A DNA stretch of 36,794 nucleotides from Candidatus Coprenecus pullistercoris (GTDB lineage Bacteria; Bacteroidota; Bacteroidia; Bacteroidales; UBA932), in the NCBI GenBank assembly GCA_019116965.1, contig DXAT01000006.1, positions 1-36,794 of the forward strand, in the 5' to 3' direction. The notes under the pieces are model-generated. The model had not been told where the DNA came from. It was given only the letters and a program-made list of their open reading frames with translations, and searched no databases. Made by a program: the position numbers and the translations under genes. Numbering within the stretch: the stretch's first letter is position 1; each line of letters opens with the position of its first letter. Of this stretch, positions 22,959 through 29,610 are shown in pieces.

Positions 22959-23507
22959 ATGGAAAAAGTCCTGAATGTCGGGATAGGCGGAAAAAAGTTC
23001 ACCCTTGAGGAGGACGCATATGCCCGCCTGAACGATTTTTTGGAAGTCTATAAGGAAAAAACCGGAGAGGATACCAGGGCGAAAGCCATGGAGGAGGTTG
23101 AGTCCAGGATTGCAGAAATTCTTGACGGAACACTTCCGGCAGGTCAGGAGGTGGTCACTACTGCATTGGTCGATGCCGCAATATCCCGTGTGGGCCTGCC
23201 TGACGGTACCCGTTATGCTCCGGATCCGGCAGAGGGCGCTCCTGTCAGAAAAAAACTGTTCCGCAATACAGACCGCAGGGTGTTCGGCGGGGTCTGTGCC
23301 GGACTTGCATGCCTGTTCAATATAAGCGTAGTCTGGATAAGGCTGATATTTGTCCTTATGTTTTTGATTCTGTCGTCCGGATTCTGGATATATGTCATAC
23401 TTTGGATAATAATTCCGAGTGCCAGATATCCTGAGGACAAATGTCTCATGTACGGGCTTCCGCCTACAGAGAGGAATCTCAGGTCTTTTGAGAGAAAGCG
23501 GCGTTAG
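22959..23507 (+). CDS. PspC-domain membrane protein
   Basis: A 182-residue protein. Residues about 1-75 are a soluble helical part (MEKVLNVGIGGKKFTLEEDA, then RAKAMEEVESRIAEIL), seen in Bacteroidota PspC proteins. The PspC domain follows (about 95-160), with NTDRRVFGGVCAGLA, where the Arg and Gly residues are typical, and a hydrophobic segment to IILWIIIPSAR-like residues. PspC proteins respond to envelope stress. In related genomes they often follow a PadR regulator, which is absent here; this one lies 15 bp after secG. It overlaps the convergent gene by 4 bp. Confidence 0.87.
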   Translation: MEKVLNVGIGGKKFTLEEDAYARLNDFLEVYKEKTGEDTRAKAMEEVESRIAEILDGTLPAGQEVVTTALVDAAISRVGLPDGTRYAPDPAEGAPVRKKLFRNTDRRVFGGVCAGLACLFNISVVWIRLIFVLMFLILSSGFWIYVILWIIIPSARYPEDKCLMYGLPPTERNLRSFERKRR

Positions 23508-24187
23508 CGGTTCTGCAGCCGATTGAACAGTATCCCCGCATATATGCGCAGGCCGCTTGGGAAATCCTCCTGGCAACCGGTCGCGTTGAGAAGCCAGTCG
23601 GCTTTGATGACCAAGCTGAGTTTCCGTGTGAGCGAAACTTCTATGCCGGCGAATGGTGCCACGGCCATGAATGCATATTTGTGCATGGCTGCGCTTGTCT
23701 CGACCGTATAATCGTGGACGCTGCCCTCGGCTATGATGTGGTTCTTTACTCCTCCGCCTCCGATTATGATTCCTGCAAAGGGATGTACATGGCCTTTAGT
23801 ACGGCGTATATAGTCTACTAACAGTCCTCCCCAGCCGATGTGGGAGTAGGACGGAGAGGGTCGGTAGGAGACATTGGAACTGTGCCCCTCGGCGCCTATG
23901 CGTATCATGTCCGTGGCTGTGCCGAAAGCGAACTTGACATGACCGCCGATGCCAGTGGCTCCTCCCTTGATCCGCATAATCCCCAAATCGGCTCCCGAAC
24001 TGCCGTATATCCGGAACCCGTTGCTTTGTATATAACCGCTGTGCAGCATCATGCCGCCGATATAGCCTCGGAAGCGGAACTGTGATGCGGAATCAGGATT
24101 GGCGCTCCTGCCGGAGGCAATGATATCCGCGTGTGCGGTCAGCAGTATGACAGCGACGGCAGCTGCCAGCAGTGGTTTTATCTTCAT
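23504..24187 (-). CDS. Exported beta-barrel-like protein of unknown function
   Basis: A 227-residue protein with a signal peptide (about 1-22, MKIKPLLAAAVAV) and alternating hydrophobic and polar strands, ending in an aromatic/basic terminus (YAGILFNRL), typical of small outer-membrane barrels such as OmpW/OmpX-like proteins. Gly-rich turns are frequent. No binding motif is seen. The ATG at 24187 gives a clean signal peptide; an upstream TTG (24214) would lie across the promoter-like TATCTTCG. Not cotranscribed with PspC, which is convergent. The LuxR-type gene upstream ends 33 bp before it. Confidence 0.72.
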   Translation of the reverse strand: MKIKPLLAAAVAVILLTAHADIIASGRSANPDSASQFRFRGYIGGMMLHSGYIQSNGFRIYGSSGADLGIMRIKGGATGIGGHVKFAFGTATDMIRIGAEGHSSNVSYRPSPSYSHIGWGGLLVDYIRRTKGHVHPFAGIIIGGGGVKNHIIAEGSVHDYTVETSAAMHKYAFMAVAPFAGIEVSLTRKLSLVIKADWLLNATGCQEDFPSGLRIYAGILFNRLQNR

Positions 24188-24220
24188 ACGGGAAATTTGC
24201 CGCGAAGATAGCAAAATTCC

Positions 24221-24826
24221 CTATTCCATCGTGGCCGGGTCGATGAGGTTGTTGAGCAAGGCATAGACCGTGAGCCCGGCTACGGTCTTGATACCGGTCT
24301 TGCGGGTAATGTTCTTGCGGTGGGTGATGACGGTGTATATCGAGATATGGTAACGGTCGGCTATCTCCTTGTTGAGCATGCCCTGAGCCACGCAGACTAA
24401 GATTTCCTTCTCGCGTGCCGACAACTCTTCCCGATTGTCGGCCGTCTGCTTGCCTGAAGAATGGGTCAGTGAGTTCCGAAGCTTGCTGATGAGCCCTGCC
24501 GGCGTGTCGTAAATGCTGATGGTCTCATCGTAATTCTTTGCGGATTCGTCACCTTGAAGGACAGTCGGCGCGGCAATCACGGCAGCGTCTGTTAGGTCTG
24601 ATATGCGGCTGCGTCCCTTGGCTCTGGATGTGTAGTCGAAGATGACGGGGTCCACTATGACTATATCCGCCATGGAGTCCCGGACCGTGGCCTCGTTCTC
24701 ATGTGAGAGATCTGTCAGGACAGTCTCTACTGTAAAGCCCCCGTGTTCTTCCAGGATGGCTGATATTCCGCGCGATATGATTCTGGACGGGGTTATGATC
24801 AGAATTCTCTTCTTTGTCATAGACAT
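24221..24826 (-). CDS. LuxR-type regulator with degenerate receiver domain
   Basis: A 201-residue protein with a receiver-like N-terminus (about 5-120) and a LuxR/NarL HTH (about 138-195: ELSAREKEILVCVAQGMLNKE, YHISIYTVITHRKNI in parts). A normal receiver has two acidic residues after the first strand; here that place reads ILIITPSR, so the metal-binding pair is missing, though an Asp remains at the end of strand 3 (DIVIVDP). Phosphorylation is therefore doubtful. Its ATG overlaps the hemerythrin gene's end by 10 bp, so the two proteins are made together and probably work together. Confidence 0.85.
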   Translation of the reverse strand: MSMTKKRILIITPSRIISRGISAILEEHGGFTVETVLTDLSHENEATVRDSMADIVIVDPVIFDYTSRAKGRSRISDLTDAAVIAAPTVLQGDESAKNYDETISIYDTPAGLISKLRNSLTHSSGKQTADNREELSAREKEILVCVAQGMLNKEIADRYHISIYTVITHRKNITRKTGIKTVAGLTVYALLNNLIDPATME

Positions 24827-25494
24827 TTTTCCTCCAGTCTGTTGACCATGGGAATCAGGATGGAGTTCTCTATCATGGTGTGTCTCTCAAGGTCTTCCTC
24901 AAGTACGCACAGTCTGGACAGTGCCCTTATGGCCAGGACAGTATCGCAGATATCAGGCAGATACTTCATCACTATGTTTCTCAGATCATTGAGTTTCTCA
25001 TCTATGTTGTTGTGGTTCTTCTCGAAGGTCTCCATGGAGTAGCCGTCCACTTTCTCACCGCCGGCTACGGCACGCACATACGGAAAAACGATGTCTTCCT
25101 CGTATGCAAAGTGATTTTCCACTTCTTTTCTGTATTCTGAGAAGAATCTCATTATGACATTCCTCTGCATTCCGGAGCATGGGTCGAGCAGGTCGGAGAA
25201 AAGTCTGTCCAGTTCCTTGAGCTCGTGGTCGAGATAATAGGAATGCGAAGCATGCAGGTATTTGACGATGTCTATAGCCGAAGCAGCGCTCATGGTCTCG
25301 GTCGTGGGGACATATCCGTTTGTAGCATAAATATTGGCGATAAGGAGGAATGTATCGCAGTTGACTCCGTTTTCCCGGCATATCTCCTCGACGGTTTTCT
25401 CTCCGAATCCCAATTTGATGCCCAGACGGTAGATGACTGTCAGCAGCCTGTAGTCCATGCCGAGCAGGTCGGCCATTTTCATGTTCTTTCTCAT
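24817..25494 (-). CDS. Hemerythrin HHE-domain protein
   Basis: A 225-residue cytoplasmic protein. After an N-terminal helical part of about 80 residues that resembles the ScdA/Ric family (GEKTVEEICRENGVN), four helices carry the di-iron ligand pattern: LHASHSYYLDHELKE, HFAYEEDIVF (HxxxE), EKNHNNIDEKL and ERHTMIENSILI (HxxxE). Such proteins bind oxygen or nitric oxide or repair iron-sulfur clusters, as E. coli YtfE does. It is coupled to a LuxR-type regulator and lies downstream of feoAB, so an iron or nitrosative-stress role is plausible. It has its own -7 box at 25511-25518. Confidence 0.9.
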   Translation of the reverse strand: MRKNMKMADLLGMDYRLLTVIYRLGIKLGFGEKTVEEICRENGVNCDTFLLIANIYATNGYVPTTETMSAASAIDIVKYLHASHSYYLDHELKELDRLFSDLLDPCSGMQRNVIMRFFSEYRKEVENHFAYEEDIVFPYVRAVAGGEKVDGYSMETFEKNHNNIDEKLNDLRNIVMKYLPDICDTVLAIRALSRLCVLEEDLERHTMIENSILIPMVNRLEEKCL

Positions 25495-25510
25495 CGTACT
25501 GTATTTTTTA

Positions 25511-25518
25511 CAAATATA
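25511..25518 (-). promoter_or_regulatory. -7 box of the hemerythrin operon
   Basis: The minus strand reads TATATTTG, a full match to TAnnTTTG, 16 nt before the ATG at 25494. A -33 TTG at standard spacing is missing. Confidence 0.5.
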
Positions 25519-25530
25519 CGAAATTCATTC

Positions 25531-25572
25531 AAAAGGAACGGACCCCGGGCCTGTCGCAGGTAAGGGGTCCGT
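25531..25572 (-). terminator. Hairpin with nested stem, probable terminator
   Basis: Perfect 9-bp arms, ACGGACCCC (25538-25546) and GGGGTCCGT (25564-25572). The 17-nt loop itself can form CCTG-TCG-CAGG. In the minus direction the stem is followed by TCCTTTTG. The T run is short, so an attenuator or structured RNA element is the alternative. Confidence 0.55.
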
Positions 25573-25636
25573 GCATTTCCAAACTTATGAGAAATAAGCA
25601 AAGATTGAAATAACAACACTACATTATGGATATAAC
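25531..25636 (-). ncRNA. Candidate small RNA or leader between feoAB and the hemerythrin gene
   Basis: The 236-bp gap between feoAB and the hemerythrin gene holds no open frame of note on the minus strand. It does hold a consensus promoter (25642-25672) and, about 65 nt further on, a strong hairpin (25538-25572) followed by a short T run. Together these outline a transcript of about 105 nt. The hemerythrin gene has a separate -7 box after the hairpin, so the RNA may be independent, or it may be an attenuated leader. I do not recognise a known RNA family. Confidence 0.45.
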
Positions 25637-25641
25637 GGGTG

Positions 25642-25672
25642 CAAAGGTATAGCCTTTCTTCTTCCGGGTCAA
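25642..25672 (-). promoter_or_regulatory. Consensus promoter downstream of feoAB
   Basis: Minus strand TTG (25670-25672), 20-bp spacer, TACCTTTG (25642-25649), then CAC. This is one of the best promoter matches in the window, yet the next gene starts about 140 nt away, beyond a strong hairpin. Confidence 0.7.
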
Positions 25673-25730
25673 TCCTCATAAGTGGCTATTCGCCTCAAGT
25701 CCGTTCCCACTTTGTAGGTATTCTGCCGGA

Positions 25731-28211
25731 TCAGAGCAGCAGGAGGGCGATGCGGTAGACGATGAAGGAGACTGCCCAGGCTAAGGCGATGGTATAGACG
25801 GCTGAGTAAATGGCCCATTTCCAGCCGCCGCTCTCGTTCTTGATGGCTACGAAAGTGGCGATGCACGGGAAGTAGAGCAGAACGAACACCATGAACGCCA
25901 AAGCCGCCGCAGGTGTGACGGTCTGTGACAGTGCATTCTGAAGCATAGTGTCTCCGCCTGCGTCCCCGTAACTGTCTGCCTCACCGCTGTAGAGTACGCC
26001 CATGGTGCTGACCACGAGTTCCTTGGCGGCCACTCCGGAGATGATGCCCACGCCCATTTTCCAGTCGAAGCCTAAGGGTTCAAGTACAGGCTCTATGGTC
26101 TTGCCTATCATGCCGATGTATGAGTTCTCCTGCTGCTCGGCCGGGGTGGAGTAGTCGTTATGGTGGGGGAAGTATCCTAAGAACCAGATGATGATGGATG
26201 CCACGAGTATGATCCCGGCCATCTTGTGCAGGTACTGCTTGCCTTTCTCCCAGGTATGGCGGAAGACTGACTTGGAGGTCGGGACACGGTAGGGCGGCAG
26301 CTCCATTACGAATGGCAGGTTGTCGTCCTTGATGAAACGGCTCATGATCTTGGCCGAGATGATGGCCATGATGATGCCGAGGGCGTAGAGTCCCAGCAGT
26401 ACCAGCGAGCCCTGTCTGGGAAAGAATGCTCCGGCCACCAGTATATATACCGGCAGACGTCCGGCGCAGGACATCATGGGGATGATGAGCATGGTTATCA
26501 GGCGGCTTTTGCGGTTCTCGATGGTGCGGGTGGCCATGATGGCCGGCACATTGCAGCCGAATCCCATGATCATCGGGATAAACGACTTGCCGTGCAGGCC
26601 TATCCTGTGCATCAGCTTGTCCATGATGAAAGCAGCCCTGGCCATATAGCCCGAGTCTTCTAATAGGGAAATGAACAGATATAGTATCAGGATGTTGGGC
26701 AGGAATACCAGAACGCTGCCCACTCCGCCGATGATGCCGTCCACTATCAGGTCCTTCAGCATGCCCTCCGGCATGGTGGTGGCCACGAAGGCCCCGAACT
26801 GCTCCACAAGCCATTCTATCCACTGCATCGGATAGTCCCCGAGGCGGAATGTGGCCTCGAATATGATGTACAGCAGAAGTATGAATATCGGGAAAGCTGC
26901 CCATCGGTTGGTAACTACAGCATCTATTTTGTCCGTTATTGTGCGCTTCTTTTTCACCTGCGCCGGGATATATGTCTCTTTCAGCGCGCCTTGGACAAAT
27001 GCGTATTTTGCGTCAACTATGGCAGATTCGGCATTGGTGCCTCCCAACAGACTCTCGATGCGCTTGTTCTCCTCGAAGCGGGCCGCGATGATCTCATCAT
27101 GGTTGGGCAGGGCCTCTACTGTCTTTTCCACATCGGAGTCATTCTCAAGGTACTTGATGGCCAGCCAGCGGGTGGAGTAATGGGTGCGGATGTCCTCGTT
27201 TTTCCATATCAGGTGCTGGATGCGGTCGATGCTGGTCTCCAGTTCCTGTCCGTGGTTGATGTGGATGTGACGGGCCACGGTCGGGTCGTTGTTCTCGTAG
27301 ACATGTATGACTGTGTCGAACAGCCGGTCTATGCCCTTGCCGCTGCGGCTTACCGTAGGGATTACGGGCATACCGAGCAGATGCCCGAGGGTGACGGTAT
27401 CCAGTTTGTCTCCCCTGGCTTCCAGCTCGTCGTACATGTTCAGGGCCATCACCACGCGGAGGTTCATGTCGATTATCTGGGCGGTCAGGTAGAGGTTCCT
27501 TTCTAAGTTGGAGGCGTCCACCACATTGATGACCACATCGGGTATGTTTTCTATCAGGTTCTTGCGCACATACAGCTCTTCGGGACTGTATGCCGACAGG
27601 GAATAGGTGCCGGGCAGGTCCACCAGCACGAACTGGTAGCCCTTGTATTCGAAATGTCCCTCTTTCGCATCGACAGTAACTCCGCTGTAGTTGCCCACAT
27701 GCTCATGTGAGCCGGAAGCGACATTGAAAAGGGAGGTCTTGCCGCAGTTGGGATTGCCCACCAGGGCGACGCGGACGATGTGGCGGCGCTCCTCGGCCAG
27801 TTCCCTCATCTTCCTGTCCAGAGCTTCTGCATCACCGCATCCAGTCTCGTTCCGGCTCAGATTGCCGGATCCGGCATCGGATTCTGCGACAGCATCCTGC
27901 ATTGCCGCATGACCTGCGTCTGCCGTGTCTGCATTGCCGGAAACTGCTGCCTTTGCTGTTTCCGCAGCCTCCTGAGCCCTGGCCTCGCTCTCGCTGATGA
28001 CCTCTATCTCCTCGGCCTCTTCCCGGCGCAGGGATATTTTGTAACCTATTATCTCGTACTCTATGGGGTCCTTAAGCGGGGCGTTGAGCACGACCCTGAC
28101 TTCCTTGCCCTTGATGAATCCCATCTCGGTGATACGCTTGCGGAAGGAGCCGTGGCCGCTTACCTTGACTATGATGCCTCTTTCGCCTGTCTTTAAATCC
28201 GATAATCTCAT
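25731..28211 (-). CDS. feoB: Ferrous iron transporter FeoA-FeoB fusion
   Basis: An 826-residue inner-membrane Fe(II) uptake protein. Residues 1-75 are the SH3-like FeoA domain (RKRITEMGFIKGKEVRV). A low-complexity Ala/Asp/Glu/Gly linker runs from about 76 to 130. The FeoB G domain follows: GNPNCGKTS (152-160), GVTVD switch I, DLPGTYSLS (198-206). The membrane part includes two Gate-type halves with VLVFLPNILILY, GFGCNVPAIMATR and GVAAKELVVSTM. FeoA-FeoB fusions are normal in Bacteroidales. The ATG at 28211 gives the FeoA start MRLSDLKTGERG; the longer frame upstream would cross the promoter. It is monocistronic in appearance. Confidence 0.96.
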   Translation of the reverse strand: MRLSDLKTGERGIIVKVSGHGSFRKRITEMGFIKGKEVRVVLNAPLKDPIEYEIIGYKISLRREEAEEIEVISESEARAQEAAETAKAAVSGNADTADAGHAAMQDAVAESDAGSGNLSRNETGCGDAEALDRKMRELAEERRHIVRVALVGNPNCGKTSLFNVASGSHEHVGNYSGVTVDAKEGHFEYKGYQFVLVDLPGTYSLSAYSPEELYVRKNLIENIPDVVINVVDASNLERNLYLTAQIIDMNLRVVMALNMYDELEARGDKLDTVTLGHLLGMPVIPTVSRSGKGIDRLFDTVIHVYENNDPTVARHIHINHGQELETSIDRIQHLIWKNEDIRTHYSTRWLAIKYLENDSDVEKTVEALPNHDEIIAARFEENKRIESLLGGTNAESAIVDAKYAFVQGALKETYIPAQVKKKRTITDKIDAVVTNRWAAFPIFILLLYIIFEATFRLGDYPMQWIEWLVEQFGAFVATTMPEGMLKDLIVDGIIGGVGSVLVFLPNILILYLFISLLEDSGYMARAAFIMDKLMHRIGLHGKSFIPMIMGFGCNVPAIMATRTIENRKSRLITMLIIPMMSCAGRLPVYILVAGAFFPRQGSLVLLGLYALGIIMAIISAKIMSRFIKDDNLPFVMELPPYRVPTSKSVFRHTWEKGKQYLHKMAGIILVASIIIWFLGYFPHHNDYSTPAEQQENSYIGMIGKTIEPVLEPLGFDWKMGVGIISGVAAKELVVSTMGVLYSGEADSYGDAGGDTMLQNALSQTVTPAAALAFMVFVLLYFPCIATFVAIKNESGGWKWAIYSAVYTIALAWAVSFIVYRIALLLL

Positions 28212-28238
28212 AATGGTTCCGCTCGAAATTCCAGCAGG

Positions 28239-28269
28239 CAAAAATACCACACTTTTCCGACCGGTGCAA
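28239..28269 (-). promoter_or_regulatory. Promoter of feoAB
   Basis: Minus strand TTG (28267-28269), 20-bp spacer, TATTTTTG (28239-28246), then CC. Full match to the Bacteroidota consensus, with a leader of about 20 nt. No Fur-box palindrome is obvious here. Confidence 0.75.
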
Positions 28270-28298
28270 TACCAATTAATGGCGATGCGATGCTGCAT

Positions 28299-28331
28299 AA
28301 AATGAGGCCGGCAGATCACTCCGACGGCCTC
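28299..28331 (-). terminator. Terminator of the TonB-receptor operon
   Basis: Perfect 7-bp arms, GAGGCCG (28304-28310) and CGGCCTC (28325-28331), with a 14-nt loop. In the minus direction it is followed by ATTTTA. It lies between the beta-helix lipoprotein stop at 28372 and the feoAB promoter. Confidence 0.65.
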
Positions 28332-28371
28332 GGTTGAAAAACAGGTATGACAGCTTCGAAAAGCAGTTGTG

Positions 28372-29571
28372 TTACAGTGCCCAGCCTTCTGTCCAGTCGT
28401 TGTCGGCCGAGATGGCGCCTATGAAGGAGGCGCTCTCGAAGAAGGAACCGAGGCCTGTGGCGTCGAAACCTCCGGAGATGGTTCCGAAGTAGTTGTCGGT
28501 CAGACTGAATGTATATCCGGTCTCGTTGTGATTGTCAGCGGCGAGGAAGTCTTCCTCGGTGTAGAGAACCTCGTCGCTGTCACTTGTAACATTCGTGGAG
28601 AGGTATATATACTGGAGCTTGGAAGTGCCGTCGGCCAGAGCGGACTCGGTGCCTTCGGTCTCTGTGGTCAGGGCACGGGTCTTTCCGGTTACTATGGCAT
28701 TGTAGATTTCGGCCTGTGTGCCGGCACGCAGGCGTACTCCGCGCTCGCTCTCACCGTTGTTGCCCACGAGGGTGAGGTTGGAGAGTACAGGATGGGATAT
28801 GGGGGAGGCCATGTTGTCGTTGTCGTTGTTGTCGGCCTCGATGAGGCAGTCGCATTCTGAGGATATCTGATGCGCGATCATGAACTGGCCGTTACCGCAC
28901 CATCCCTCAGTCCAGTCGAAGGAGTCGTCGGTGTTGTCGGTGGAAACGAGATATTTTACATTCACTGTGCCGCCGAACCACTCGAATCCGTCATCGGATC
29001 CTCCGTAAGCCTGGAGGTGATCGACAGTCGTGCCGTTACCTACACCGTAGAAAGTAAAGCCGTTGGCTTCTTTTTCCTCGGAGAAGGCATATCCGCCGTA
29101 CTCGACACGGATGTACTGGAGTGTACCGGAATTGTCGGCAGGATCGTTTCCTCCGTAGGATGCGTCACCTATCTCTGACTTGGCGTCTGTTCCGGCATTG
29201 ATGGGGGCCTTGCCGCATATATGGAGACCGCCCCACGCACCGGCTTCCTTTCTGGTGGAGGTCATCACGATGGGTGCGTCGGCTGTACCGCGGGCGTCGA
29301 TTCTGGCACCCTGCTCGATGAGTATATAGTCCACCTGGTCGTCATCCTGGGCGATGATGGTCACACCCGGCTCGATGGTCAGTGTAGCGCCTGCCTTTAC
29401 ATGCAGACCTCCCGTGAGAGTGTAGGTCTGACCCTGCTCAAGTGTCCTGTCCTCGGTGATGTCGCCTATGAGGTCAACATCTGAATCGATAACATTGCTG
29501 TTGTTGTCCTTTTCGCAGGATACGGCCATGACGGCTGCGCTGAGTGCGAGAAATAAAAGATTTTTTTTCAT
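28372..29571 (-). CDS. Surface lipoprotein with right-handed beta-helix-like repeats
   Basis: A 399-residue lipoprotein with lipobox AVSC (Cys19); the following EKDNN is acidic, as in Bacteroidota surface-export signals. Residues about 45-130 start a parallel beta-helix-like fold (YTLTGGLHVKAGATLTIEPG, then IDARGTADAPIVMTS), continuing with GGSDDGFEWFGGTVNVKYLV and DNTDDSFDWTEGW. Many Asp/Asn/Gly turns could bind cations. No polysaccharide-lyase catalytic motif is recognisable. It follows the TonB-dependent receptor by 39 bp and is probably its surface partner, in the way SusD-like proteins serve SusC, though it is not SusD-like. The repeats upstream of the operon suggest phosphate control (inference). 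Confidence 0.85.
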   Translation of the reverse strand: MKKNLLFLALSAAVMAVSCEKDNNSNVIDSDVDLIGDITEDRTLEQGQTYTLTGGLHVKAGATLTIEPGVTIIAQDDDQVDYILIEQGARIDARGTADAPIVMTSTRKEAGAWGGLHICGKAPINAGTDAKSEIGDASYGGNDPADNSGTLQYIRVEYGGYAFSEEKEANGFTFYGVGNGTTVDHLQAYGGSDDGFEWFGGTVNVKYLVSTDNTDDSFDWTEGWCGNGQFMIAHQISSECDCLIEADNNDNDNMASPISHPVLSNLTLVGNNGESERGVRLRAGTQAEIYNAIVTGKTRALTTETEGTESALADGTSKLQYIYLSTNVTSDSDEVLYTEEDFLAADNHNETGYTFSLTDNYFGTISGGFDATGLGSFFESASFIGAISADNDWTEGWAL

Positions 29572-29610
29572 TTTTAAAAAATTTAGAAATGTTATAAAAT
29601 ATTCATAATT

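Noticed and set aside
28212-28319. Longer N-terminus for FeoAB from 28319.
   Set aside because: The extra 36 residues cross a full-consensus promoter and the FeoA domain begins at the ATG at 28211.
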